Of a stretch of DNA of 21,563 nt, positions 1 through 6,765 are shown one piece after another (the stretch's first letter is position 1; each line of letters opens with the position of its first letter). Source of the DNA: DATAMF01 sp036260665. GTDB lineage: Bacteria > Chloroflexota > Anaerolineae > Aggregatilineales > Aggregatilineaceae. Location of the stretch: positions 1-21,563 of the forward strand of contig DATAMF010000135.1 of assembly GCA_036260665.1 (NCBI GenBank), given 5' to 3'. Position numbers and translations under genes: made by a program. The notes under the pieces are model-generated. The model worked only from the letters and a program-made list of their open reading frames with translations, had not been told where the DNA came from and searched no databases.

Positions 1-447
1 CATCTGGATCGAGCGGCGGACCGTCGCATTTTGCAGGACGATGCCGATGATCAGGTATTCGTACAGCGAACTCGGATGGCCGGGTCGCATCCCGCGCCAG
101 CGTGTGATCACCGGGCCAAGCACCGGATCGACGGCAAACGCGGCGTAAAACCCGGACAGGTCGAGGTCGAAGTTGTAACGGTAGCGAAATTCAGCGGTGA
201 AGGAGGACAAAAACGCCTCATCCAGCGGCGTATCATGGTGAATATCGATCTGGACAGCGGGCTGATCAACGGTGCCCGCATTTTTGATCACGAGGCCCAG
301 CGGAATCTGCTGCCAGGGGAAGGTCTGCCAGCGGGTGCCGGGTTCCCAGGCATTATCGCCGGTGGTGAAATGATCGGGCTTGTGGAAGGTCGAGTCAAAG
401 TCGAACGGTGCGGACGGGATAAGCTGTAGGGTAGTGATATGCTTCAT
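1..447 (-). CDS. AlkA-like HhH-GPD DNA glycosylase, N-terminal part (3' end beyond window)
   Basis: The frame is open for 149 codons and runs off the left edge, so only the N-terminal part is present. The first ~100 residues resemble the AlkA N-terminal domain. They are followed by the segment SLYEYLIIGIVLQNATVRRS, which sits where helix-hairpin-helix GPD glycosylases begin their conserved helical domain (compare the AlkA-type 'IxxQQxS' region). The family removes alkylated bases such as 3-methyladenine in base excision repair. The catalytic Asp and the HhH motif would lie beyond the edge and cannot be checked. The ATG overlaps the stop of the YbaK-type gene by four bases (ATGA). No Shine-Dalgarno sequence is visible, so translation probably depends on coupling. 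Family is fairly sure; substrate is not. Confidence 0.68.
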   Translation of the reverse strand, partial: MKHITTLQLIPSAPFDFDSTFHKPDHFTTGDNAWEPGTRWQTFPWQQIPLGLVIKNAGTVDQPAVQIDIHHDTPLDEAFLSSFTAEFRYRYNFDLDLSGFYAAFAVDPVLGPVITRWRGMRPGHPSSLYEYLIIGIVLQNATVRRSIQM

Positions 448-917
448 AAGGAGTCTGCCAGATCGAAAACAAGCGCCTCGGTGATACGAATCAGATCGGC
501 GCGATGGATACGCAAGGTATGATAAGGGAAGCCACAGCCGCCGTAGACCACATCCGCCAGCCGGATGTCGATCAGAGTCGGGAGGCCGGGATTGATCAGC
601 GACACGGAGCCGACTTCGGCCCCGGTGAGTTCATAGACGCGATCCGGTTGGGCCAGCGCGATATTTTTCAGACCCAACTGTTTTTTGATCTTCTTGCGTG
701 AAAGGCGCGTCCCCCCGCTGAGAATCGCGGCAAAACAGCCCTTTTCCGTTTCGAGAATCAGCGTCGGGGCCATTTCGCCCAGGCTGCCGATGCCCTGCTG
801 TACACCATCCTCGGCGGAGAAAACCGTTTCAGGATGCTCAAACAACGCGTAGTCTGCGCCCGCCGCATCCAAAAGCTGGCGCAAATGGTCAAGTGGGGCT
901 TGTTCGGTCATGGTCAT
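444..917 (-). CDS. YbaK/EbsC-family aminoacyl-tRNA deacylase-like protein
   Basis: 157 residues, normal for stand-alone YbaK/ProX-type proteins, which hydrolyse mischarged aminoacyl-tRNA (for example Cys- or Ala-tRNAPro) in the cytoplasm. The N-terminal pattern 'LDHLRQLLDAAGADYALFEHPETVFSAEDGVQ' (given here only as a landmark for residues ~7-38), the central ILSGGTRLSRKKIKKQLG and the C-terminal VYGGCGF/HTLRI region fit the family. YbaK proteins carry a similar G-x-x-R-L-x-x-K-K-(I/L) stretch. The ATG at 917 is chosen because it overlaps the methyltransferase stop in an ATGA; an in-frame ATG lies two codons downstream. It is the middle gene of a tightly overlapping trio. The specific tRNA substrate cannot be told from sequence. 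Confidence 0.8.
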   Translation of the reverse strand: MTMTEQAPLDHLRQLLDAAGADYALFEHPETVFSAEDGVQQGIGSLGEMAPTLILETEKGCFAAILSGGTRLSRKKIKKQLGLKNIALAQPDRVYELTGAEVGSVSLINPGLPTLIDIRLADVVYGGCGFPYHTLRIHRADLIRITEALVFDLADSL

Positions 918-1780
918 ATTTTCTGGACAGCCAGCCCGATCCATTCCGAATAGGGGGTGTAGGTCGTGCCGATGAGATCACTCCAGGTGTCGCGGACCAC
1001 AAAACCCTGGTGTTCCAGAATGGGGATCAGAGATTCCAGACTGTAATTCTGGAACCAGTTACGATAGACGCTCAATGTCCCATCTTCTTCGATCACAATA
1101 TATTGATCCACCACGACATCTTCCTCGGGATAGTCAAACTGGCGTTCCAGCACCAGATGCGCGCCGGGTTTCCAAAAGCCCGATTCGGCGGCATACCAGC
1201 CGGTGCGCAACTGCGAGCGCTGGCGGACATACCGCGTGGTTACGTCAAAAATGAAAAAGCCGCCCGGTTTGAGGGCGCGGTGAATGTTACGTAACAGAAT
1301 ATCGCGCTTGTCGGGCGGCGGCACGCAAAAATCGCCGTAGATGAGAAAGGCGGCATCAAATTCGCCGGGACGATCCAGCGTGAGATAATCCTGATCATTA
1401 TATTCGATGGCTAAGTTATGTGCGGCGGCGTACTGTTTGGCATAATCGATGGAACGGCTGGAATAGTCGATACCGGTGACGCGCAAGCCCGCTTCGGCCA
1501 GCCGCGCACAGTACAAACCAGGGCCGCAGCCCAGATCGATCACCTTATCGCCGGGTTTGAGCTTGAGATAGTCCAACAGCCAGCTCACCGTGCGGCCAAT
1601 GGCCTGGGGCGCGCGGCTGGCGGCATCGGTTTTGGCGTCGAGGTGGGCGGCCAACATTTGCTCGGAGATATGCTGATCGTTCCAGAATAGTGCTTCGCCC
1701 GGTTCGAAAAGCGGCGGCTTGTGGCTGAGCTGCATCAACAGATCGAGCCGCAGATGATTGTCCGAGATAAACTGAGTCAT
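914..1780 (-). CDS. Class I SAM-dependent methyltransferase
   Basis: 288 residues. The Rossmann-fold SAM site is clear: motif I VIDLGCGPGLYCARLAEAG, the acidic residue ending strand 2 (VTGIDYS), a motif II-like region (FDAAFLIYGDFC) and motif III (ALKPGGFFIFDVTT). These are hallmarks of UbiE/Methyltransf_25-type small-molecule or protein methyltransferases. The N-terminal ~60 residues, including EPGEALFWNDQHISEQML, recur in Methyltransf_25 proteins of unknown substrate. Start at 1780 is chosen for a GAGGGG ribosome site about seven bases upstream; a further in-frame start six codons upstream would overlap that site. It is first in a three-gene run with the deacylase and glycosylase. The acceptor molecule is unknown. 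Confidence 0.85.
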   Translation of the reverse strand: MTQFISDNHLRLDLLMQLSHKPPLFEPGEALFWNDQHISEQMLAAHLDAKTDAASRAPQAIGRTVSWLLDYLKLKPGDKVIDLGCGPGLYCARLAEAGLRVTGIDYSSRSIDYAKQYAAAHNLAIEYNDQDYLTLDRPGEFDAAFLIYGDFCVPPPDKRDILLRNIHRALKPGGFFIFDVTTRYVRQRSQLRTGWYAAESGFWKPGAHLVLERQFDYPEEDVVVDQYIVIEEDGTLSVYRNWFQNYSLESLIPILEHQGFVVRDTWSDLIGTTYTPYSEWIGLAVQKI

Positions 1781-1800
1781 AGTTTTCCCCTCTGGCAAGA

Positions 1801-1832
1801 ACGCAGTGCGTGCCTAGTGTACCGTCAGGTAC
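1801..1832. promoter_or_regulatory. Two short dyads in a divergent promoter region
   Basis: ACGCA-G-TGCGT (1801-1811) and GTACC-GTCA-GGTAC (1819-1832) are perfect inverted repeats 7 bases apart. They lie in the 103-base gap between the divergent methyltransferase and YaeQ-like genes. Possible operators; no binding family is recognised. Confidence 0.35.
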
Positions 1833-1853
1833 CCGCAAATAAAAATTGTGGTG

Positions 1854-1859
1854 TATAGT
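1854..1859 (+). promoter_or_regulatory. Probable -10 box (TATAGT) for the YaeQ-like operon
   Basis: TATAGT directly preceded by TG lies 24 bases before the chosen ATG. A convincing -35 is missing. This placement is the reason for preferring ATG 1884 over the upstream in-frame start, which overlaps this box. Confidence 0.45.
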
Positions 1860-1883
1860 AGGGATAGAAAGGCGGGGAAAAAT

Positions 1884-2423
1884 ATGGGTACTGATTTGAT
1901 ACTGCCGCACAAGTGGATGCTGCGGGCTTACGATAAAAAAGTAGTTTTTGTCAAAGGTTTTAGTGAACGTCCAGAACATGTAATTATGAAGGCCCTGCTG
2001 TGGGCGTTGTACTTGCCGGTCTACCCGAATTTGACGGTGGAGGTAGGGGTAGGGGATCGTTATAAGCCGGATGTCGTCGCGTTGGATGACGAAGGCAAGC
2101 CGGTGCTGTGGGCGGAAGCCGGACAAGTCAGCATGGAAAAAATCCGGTCGCTGGTGCGGCGCTACCGTTCGACGCACTTTGTGATCGCCAAGTGGGCGAC
2201 CCGGCTGGATCCGCTGATTGCACTGGTGGGGGATGCGCTGGACAGTTCAACCCGCTGCGCCCCGTTCGATTTAATCTATTTTGGCAGTGACAGCGCCCAA
2301 CGCTTCATTGATGCCGAGGGCAATGTGCGGGTACGGCTGGAAGACCTGGATTGGGTGCGGTTTAATGAAGGTGGTTCGGCGGTGCGGTACATTCCAGAGC
2401 CGCCGCGCGAGCGTAAAGCCTAG
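1884..2423 (+). CDS. YaeQ-like / PD-(D/E)XK-fold protein of unknown function
   Basis: 179 residues. No firm product name. The central block (about residues 53-88) reads 'D-R-Y-K-P-D-V-V-A-L-D ... V-L-W-A-E-A-G-Q-V-S-M-E-K-I'. It resembles the YaeQ family and other degenerate PD-(D/E)XK nuclease folds: an Asp in a beta-strand, then a strand ending E-x-G-Q, then a helix with Lys/Arg. A true nuclease would have E-x-K, so catalysis is doubtful. No signal peptide or membrane span. ATG 1884 has GGCGGGG 5-8 bases upstream. Two tiny membrane proteins follow 14 bases later on the same strand, suggesting one operon. Confidence 0.6.
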   Translation: MGTDLILPHKWMLRAYDKKVVFVKGFSERPEHVIMKALLWALYLPVYPNLTVEVGVGDRYKPDVVALDDEGKPVLWAEAGQVSMEKIRSLVRRYRSTHFVIAKWATRLDPLIALVGDALDSSTRCAPFDLIYFGSDSAQRFIDAEGNVRVRLEDLDWVRFNEGGSAVRYIPEPPRERKA

Positions 2424-2437
2424 AAGGGGATGTTCGG

Positions 2438-2596
2438 ATGAGTAACGGAAATGGATCGCACGCCTTACCGATGGAAGAGGATGATGAGCTTGAGGTTCCC
2501 ACCAACAAACTTCCGGTGATCTTGCTGGTGGTCGCTTTGCTCCTGCTGGTGGCCTATTTTTGGCAGCGCAGCGGGAAAGGGCAGGATGGCGACTGA
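2438..2596 (+). CDS. 52-residue single-span membrane microprotein
   Basis: AAGGGG lies about eight bases before the ATG. The protein has an acidic N-terminus (about 24 residues, with EEDDELE), one strongly hydrophobic span (residues ~25-42, LPVILLVVALLLLVAYFW) and a short Arg/Lys/Asp tail. The charge pattern suggests a tail inside the cytoplasm and the N-terminus outside, but the acidic N-terminus makes this uncertain. Its TGA shares its last base with the ATG of the next gene, the arrangement of translational coupling. No homologous family is recognised. Confidence 0.7.
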   Translation: MSNGNGSHALPMEEDDELEVPTNKLPVILLVVALLLLVAYFWQRSGKGQDGD

Positions 2597-2784
2597 TGGT
2601 GACTTCGGGCTGGATGGGCAACCGGCTGACGGCTGAGGATACCGCCGGGGTGATCGCCCAGGATACAGTGGGCGTGGTTTTCATCGGGATCATCGCGCTG
2701 ATGCTGGTGGTGCTGCTGATGCGCGAACGGAAGTTTAACCGGGAATTGATCAAAAAGCTGGTTGACGCGCCAAGTTCACGTTAA
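2596..2784 (+). CDS. 62-residue single-span membrane microprotein
   Basis: Begins in a TGATG overlap with the preceding microprotein. A polar N-terminus of ~23 residues is followed by a hydrophobic span (residues ~25-41, VGVVFIGIIALMLVVLL) and a basic cytoplasm-type tail (MRERKFNRELIKKLVDA), consistent with N-out/C-in topology. No family recognised. Coupling to the 52-residue protein suggests a small two-subunit membrane complex made together with the YaeQ-like protein; this is inference. Confidence 0.7.
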   Translation: MVTSGWMGNRLTAEDTAGVIAQDTVGVVFIGIIALMLVVLLMRERKFNRELIKKLVDAPSSR

Positions 2785-2821
2785 CCCCTATTCCCCGGTG
2801 TGGGTGAGGGGGAAGATAGGC

Positions 2822-2843
2822 GGGGCGATGCGTGTATCGCCCC
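2822..2843. repeat. GGGGCGAT hairpin, copy 1 (convergent junction)
   Basis: Perfect 8-bp stem GGGGCGAT/ATCGCCCC with loop GCGTGT, followed by TACGG. It lies between the convergent ends at 2784 and 2857. A near copy lies at 11026-11047 in another convergent gap. No T-tract follows, so it looks more like a dispersed REP-type palindrome than a classic intrinsic terminator, although it could end transcription from both sides. Confidence 0.65.
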
Positions 2844-2856
2844 TACGGATGATTAT

Positions 2857-3951
2857 TCAATCTGTCACCACATCGAGCGAGGCGATCAGGCGGTCTGTGT
2901 CGGCTTCGCGGTACACGCTGTCCGAGATCGTGAGGATCCACAGCGCATAACGGTTTTCGGCTTCGATAGGAACGGCCAGCCGAATCTCGTGGACAGCAGC
3001 GGGTGGGGTCACGCCGGGGAGCACGCCGGACGCGGCACTGGTCAGGCGGCGGTGAAACACCAGGGCACAGTCGTCGCGGCCCTCGCGCTGGGCGATCAGT
3101 GAGCGCACGATTTCGGCCCCGGCGGGCAGCGGTTCGGCTTCCAATTCAGACTGAAGAAGCTGCAACCGCTCGCAGGTATTCAAATCCTGATCGTTTTTGG
3201 GCAAGGGCTGGATTTCGATCAGGGCGAGCGTCGAAACCAGCCCCGCATCGGCTAACGTGGCGTGATCCGTTTCGACGATGGCGACAGGTTTGGGGCGAAG
3301 TTCGCCGTAAACCGGGTTACGCACGGTGTTGCTATACGAGGCTTCGAGTTCAGTCCAGACCGATTCGGAACCGGGGAAGACCTGCTCTAACTCGCCGCGT
3401 GTATCGATCCAGGTCTGGCTGTCGGTGTCGGCGGGCAGCCACGACGCGGGCACTTCTACGTAAAAACGGTGTGACAGACTTCCTTCCCCGACGGTAAATT
3501 CCACCGAGTGAACCACTTCATCTGTAGTCGAGAAGCGGTCCAGCGCATCTTCGGCCACACCCGACACGATCAGTGCGGCGACTGCGCCCGCGCCGAGCAG
3601 CAAAAACAGGAATAAGAGGATAAACCGCCGCCTGCCGTGAGATCGCGGGGAGGCCTGAGTACCCATCCCCGTCATACCGCGCGGCATGGTCTGGTTCAGC
3701 ACGCCCAGCCGGATCAGGTCGCTTTGCATGCGCTGGGCCACCGGATGGCGCGGATCGGTGCGGAGCGCCTGTTCGACACACAGCCGGTATTCTTCCAGAT
3801 CATCACTCGCTGCCGCCAGCCAGAGCCAGCCCTCCGCATTCAGCGGTTCGGTACGGGCGGCCTGCCGGAGATAGACCAGCGCTTCGGGCTTGCGTCCGGC
3901 CTGGACGAGCGAGATTCCTTGAGCGAGATTGGGCGGCGGTTGGTTGTACAT
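2857..3951 (-). CDS. Membrane-anchored TPR-like protein with extracytoplasmic domain
   Basis: 364 residues. Residues ~7-75 form two or three tetratricopeptide-like helical hairpins (A-x-x-x-Y/L-x-x-A-A-R-x-x-P-x-x-x-x-x-W-L-x-L-A pattern). A disordered basic linker ending in RRR follows. One membrane span lies at ~109-130 (FILLFLFLLLGAGAVAALIV), then ~230 residues with no further span. With RRR before the span the topology is probably TPR in the cytoplasm and the large domain outside. That domain contains two Cys (about positions 260 and 295) and no motif I can name. AGGGA lies five bases before the ATG. It starts 25 bases after the M23 peptidase gene, so co-transcription is likely. Confidence 0.72.
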   Translation of the reverse strand: MYNQPPPNLAQGISLVQAGRKPEALVYLRQAARTEPLNAEGWLWLAAASDDLEEYRLCVEQALRTDPRHPVAQRMQSDLIRLGVLNQTMPRGMTGMGTQASPRSHGRRRFILLFLFLLLGAGAVAALIVSGVAEDALDRFSTTDEVVHSVEFTVGEGSLSHRFYVEVPASWLPADTDSQTWIDTRGELEQVFPGSESVWTELEASYSNTVRNPVYGELRPKPVAIVETDHATLADAGLVSTLALIEIQPLPKNDQDLNTCERLQLLQSELEAEPLPAGAEIVRSLIAQREGRDDCALVFHRRLTSAASGVLPGVTPPAAVHEIRLAVPIEAENRYALWILTISDSVYREADTDRLIASLDVVTD

Positions 3952-3976
3952 AGCATCCCTGATTCGTGAGCGATCC

Positions 3977-5254
3977 TTATTCCTGATAGGGCGCGAATGT
4001 CTGCACCCATTTCAACATGTTATCCAGATCGTACACGCCTTCGGGCCACATTGCCTGACGGGTAGGCGAGTATTGCCATACGCGCGGCGCAGGGGGTTCG
4101 TAGGCAAACGCCCCCAGACTGAAAAAGCCCAGCCGTCCAAAGGGCTGTCCAGTCTGGGGATAGGGCGGTGTGCTGCTGTGCGCGGCTAAACGCGCCTGCC
4201 ACGCGATCAGACGCGGCGAGAAAAACAGCAGCGGGTTAAACGGGGTGCGGCTGCCTAATTCGCGCTCCCCGGTGGTCACAAGATGCGTTTCCAGGTGGAG
4301 ATGGGCGTTGTTGTGCTGGATGCCAAGCGTGCCATCGTCGCGGGTATAGATCGGCCAGCCGGACGTGCCGATAATATCCCCGGCGCGCACTTCGTCACCC
4401 ACATGGACGATCTGGCTGGTGGGATCGCCGGTCAGATGTCCATAGGCCACGATGAGATTAGACAACACACGCGATCCATCGGGCTTGCGGACGGTGTCGG
4501 GCAGATAGGGGCGCAGCGCCAGCGAACGTTCCGCCGAATTGCCGAGGAAGCGGAAATTGACGATCACCCCATCCGACACGGCGATCAGCGGCGAGCCTTC
4601 GGGCACGATGTAATCCACGCCGTTGTGCAGGCCGCGCGTATTGGAATAGTACAGTTCCCAGTTGTGAAAAGCGAAGGTGTCGGGGCCGAAACCGTTGAAC
4701 TCAAGCTGTTCGATGCCCGACGGCGGCACGGTATGGACGGGGAGATACTCGAAGCGATCCGGCAGGCCGAGCCGCTCCTGAATCTGCCAGAACTGGATCA
4801 CCGTGGGCGGGATGGTCTGATGGGTGAGGGTATCTTCCAGCTTGCGGAGCGTTTCCCCGCGCAGACGATCCACCTGGGCGATCTTGTCGGCGTCGGTGCC
4901 GCGCGCCCGTAACATATCGCGCAGCAGGGCGCGGCGAAATTCGAGCACATCCGCCGCTTCGTACCACGCATTCACTACCTGATTGTAGGCGGCAGAGCGC
5001 GAAAAGTCGGTGTATTCGCCCGCCATCCACCCGATCTCCTGCGTGGAGCGGGGTGTGGGGGTACTGAGCCACGAATGATCGTCGCGCCAGAGCAGGCCGG
5101 TAGCCGGTTGTTTGGCGTTTTCGCGCAGACTAAGGACTCGTTCCGCGTCTTTGTCCGGCGTGGCGCGCACATTCACGCCGCCCGCGCGCACCGTCACGTT
5201 CACTTTGGACAGCGGCAGATAACCGGCGGGAAACTGGACCGGCGTGGACGGCAC
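3977..5254 (-). CDS. M23 (LytM-type) metallopeptidase with SH3-like N-terminal domain
   Basis: 425 residues from a GTG. Residues ~18-85 look like a bacterial SH3 domain (VNVRATPDKDAERV). After a helical region (~90-165) comes the M23 domain with the full zinc set: H210-x-G-x-D214 (LHNGVDY), Y-G-H (~271-273) and H318-L-H320-L-E. This family cuts peptidoglycan cross-links outside the membrane. The GTG has no good ribosome site and the product has no signal peptide, which is odd for this family. The frame is open upstream without interruption to the TGA of the preceding gene. True N-terminus is uncertain; domain identity is not. Confidence 0.85.
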   Translation of the reverse strand: MPSTPVQFPAGYLPLSKVNVTVRAGGVNVRATPDKDAERVLSLRENAKQPATGLLWRDDHSWLSTPTPRSTQEIGWMAGEYTDFSRSAAYNQVVNAWYEAADVLEFRRALLRDMLRARGTDADKIAQVDRLRGETLRKLEDTLTHQTIPPTVIQFWQIQERLGLPDRFEYLPVHTVPPSGIEQLEFNGFGPDTFAFHNWELYYSNTRGLHNGVDYIVPEGSPLIAVSDGVIVNFRFLGNSAERSLALRPYLPDTVRKPDGSRVLSNLIVAYGHLTGDPTSQIVHVGDEVRAGDIIGTSGWPIYTRDDGTLGIQHNNAHLHLETHLVTTGERELGSRTPFNPLLFFSPRLIAWQARLAAHSSTPPYPQTGQPFGRLGFFSLGAFAYEPPAPRVWQYSPTRQAMWPEGVYDLDNMLKWVQTFAPYQE

Positions 5255-5374
5255 GGCTTCTGCATCCGGTTCGGCGGCTGCCGTTTTGGTCGCCGGGAGT
5301 CCTTCTGCCAGATTGATAAACGCGCCGATGGATTCATGGAGCGCCTGCTGCGGTTGGGATTCCTCAGCCTCTCT
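5255..5374 (-). other. 40-codon open frame linking the membrane protein stop to the M23 peptidase
   Basis: Immediately behind the TGA at 5375-5377 the same reading frame continues open for 40 codons (beginning REAEESQPQQALHES, ending AAAEPDAEA) into the GTG of the peptidase. Composition (Glu, Gln, Ala, Pro) resembles a protein linker rather than random intergenic DNA. No ATG, GTG or TTG occurs in this frame before 5254. It is either translated as part of one long protein, or it is the remnant of one. Confidence 0.55.
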
Positions 5375-6265
5375 TCAAGTGGGTGGCTGGATCAAATTTT
5401 GGGCGGTTTCTGTCGCCTGGTCTTTGAGCTTGTCGGCCTGCTCACGCAGCGCTGCCTGCACGGCGAGCGTGGTCAAGGCTCGGACCTGTTCGAGGTCAAC
5501 CGTATCGCTGCCGCCTGCGGCACGTCCCAGCAGCCCTTTGCCTTGAATCAACAGGCCGATCACCTGATGCACCCATTCGGTGCCGAGGCCCATCAACACA
5601 CCGGCCATCACAATATCAATTGTGTCAAAAATGTCGGCATCCACCGAGACGCCTAGCGGTTGGAACAGGCGGAGATGGGCGCTGAAGCCGAGGATGACGC
5701 CGAGCAGCATACTGATCCAGCCGGCGGCCATCTTTTTGCGCAGAATATAAACTTTGGAGTCCATCGCGGTTTTGACTGAGTCTTGTGCTTCGGCAAACAA
5801 CCGCTGGGCATCGATCAACCGTGCTTCGAGCAGTTCCAGCGGCCAATGTTCCATTTTAGAACTGTCGGGGTCCGTCGGCTGGAGCGAATCGGCCTGCATC
5901 TGGCGCGTCAAAACAGCGGTGCGCAGCTTATTTAAATTTTTCCAGGCGGTTTTAAGATCGACCTGAACCAGCCCGGTGGCGCGGGAAGCAATGCCATGCA
6001 GGTAGTGAGTGGCATCTAACACGGCGCGTTCGGCCCAGTTAAACAGGAATTCGATGGCACGCTCGATCAACGCCGCACCGACCAGCAGGGGCGTTAATTT
6101 GACTGCAATATCATCTAAATCTTTGGGAGCGGAGTCGCTCTGGGCTTCACCTTGGGGCGACGGGGTATCGCCGCCGCCATCCTGGGCCAGGGCCGGAGCC
6201 ACGATCAGCAAGGCAAGGAGCAACCAGACCGCCAAAATACAAAGACGCACTATCCGGTGTTTCAT
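5375..6265 (-). CDS. Secreted/membrane protein of unknown function, signal peptide plus membrane spans
   Basis: 296 residues. The start is fixed by GGAGG five bases before ATG 6265. A signal peptide is clear: KHR, hydrophobic core (CILAVWLLLALLIV), then APALA before QDGGG, with probable cleavage near residue 27-28. A disordered Gly/Pro/Ser stretch follows, then an amphipathic helix region (~55-165) with much Leu/Ala/Glu. Spans lie at about 180-198 and 212-242, ending GLLIQGKGLLG. The last 45 residues form a charged helix. No family recognised. It is first in an apparent operon with the M23 peptidase and the TPR-like protein and shares the peptidase's reading frame. Confidence 0.75.
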   Translation of the reverse strand: MKHRIVRLCILAVWLLLALLIVAPALAQDGGGDTPSPQGEAQSDSAPKDLDDIAVKLTPLLVGAALIERAIEFLFNWAERAVLDATHYLHGIASRATGLVQVDLKTAWKNLNKLRTAVLTRQMQADSLQPTDPDSSKMEHWPLELLEARLIDAQRLFAEAQDSVKTAMDSKVYILRKKMAAGWISMLLGVILGFSAHLRLFQPLGVSVDADIFDTIDIVMAGVLMGLGTEWVHQVIGLLIQGKGLLGRAAGGSDTVDLEQVRALTTLAVQAALREQADKLKDQATETAQNLIQPPT

Positions 6266-6298
6266 CGACACACCTCCACACGTTTAGACATAGGGGGT

Positions 6299-6327
6299 AG
6301 TATAGTACGATCCTGGTTAGGCGTAAA
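6299..6327 (-). promoter_or_regulatory. Promoter TTTACG-N17-TATACT for the envelope operon
   Basis: On the minus strand the -35 TTTACG (6327-6322) and -10 TATACT (6304-6299) are 17 bases apart. A start near 6292 would leave a leader of about 27 bases carrying the GGAGG ribosome site of the gene at 6265. Confidence 0.5.
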
Positions 6328-6409
6328 ATTGCCCCTCCGAAACGTGCAACTGTCCCGCATCAGATTCCATGCTCCACTTGTGACGTTCAGAACGCACTCA
6401 TCGAAATTG

Positions 6410-6443
6410 TTACAATGTTTGTAATATCAATTGCTATTGATAT
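6410..6443. promoter_or_regulatory. Two adjoining operator-like dyads
   Basis: TTACAA-TGT-TTGTAA (6410-6424) is followed by ATATCAAT-TGCT-ATTGATAT (6424-6443). Both are perfect inverted repeats and they share one base. They end one base before the -35 box at 6445. The position suits an activator or a repressor of the 47-residue gene; binding protein unknown. Confidence 0.55.
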
Positions 6444-6444
6444 G

Positions 6445-6473
6445 TTGACAGAAAAGGGTCTGAGCAGTAAAGT
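6445..6473 (+). promoter_or_regulatory. Promoter TTGACA-N17-TAAAGT
   Basis: A consensus -35 (TTGACA, 6445-6450) lies 17 bases before TAAAGT (6468-6473). A start near 6480 would give a ~28-base leader with GGAGG in front of ATG 6508. This is one of the strongest promoter-like sites in the window. Confidence 0.6.
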
Positions 6474-6507
6474 TTAAATAGAACAACGTAGCAGTTGGAG
6501 GTGACTT

Positions 6508-6651
6508 ATGGGCGGCGATGTATTTAGCGGCGATAGTTTGTTCTGGCTGATCCATATCTTCTTTGGGATCGCAGTTCCGTTCATGATCTATTGGGCGTGC
6601 TGCCGCGAAGATGCGGGTGAACAACCTGAGTCTCAATCCAAACCTCACTAA
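6508..6651 (+). CDS. 47-residue membrane microprotein
   Basis: It has a strong ribosome site (GGAGG, seven bases before the ATG), an apparent sigma70-type promoter, two dyads upstream and a textbook terminator just behind, so a dedicated transcript is very likely. The protein has a polar N-terminus (MGGDVFSGDS), one span (~11-30, LFWLIHIFFGIAVPFMIYWA), then a Cys-Cys pair and a charged, Ser/Pro-rich tail. CC next to the span could be palmitoyl-like modified or bind metal; that is speculation. No family recognised. Confidence 0.72.
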   Translation: MGGDVFSGDSLFWLIHIFFGIAVPFMIYWACCREDAGEQPESQSKPH

Positions 6652-6661
6652 TGGCCCCGCC

Positions 6662-6693
6662 AACAGGCACCCACTCCGGTGCCTGTTTTTTTT
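6662..6693 (+). terminator. Intrinsic terminator after the 47-residue gene
   Basis: Perfect stem CAGGCACC/GGTGCCTG (6664-6671 with 6678-6685), extendable by two A-T pairs, loop CACTCC, then eight T (6686-6693). It isolates the microprotein gene from the four-gene array behind it. Confidence 0.9.
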
Positions 6694-6702
6694 GCCTCAT
6701 TT

Positions 6703-6729
6703 TTGCTACAAAGCAACATCGATTATACT
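6703..6729 (+). promoter_or_regulatory. Promoter for the four-paralogue array
   Basis: TATACT (6724-6729) lies 36 bases before ATG 6766. A TTGCTA at 6703-6708 could be a -35 but leaves a 15-base spacer, so the -35 is weak. It lies downstream of the intrinsic terminator, as expected for an independent unit. Confidence 0.45.
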
Positions 6730-6765
6730 TGGCGCAAATGCTTCGGTTGTGAGGAGTAGAATAAA

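Noticed and set aside
31..429. A 132-codon plus-strand open frame
   Set aside because: It is opposite the glycosylase frame, which continues the overlapping minus-strand operon and has family motifs.
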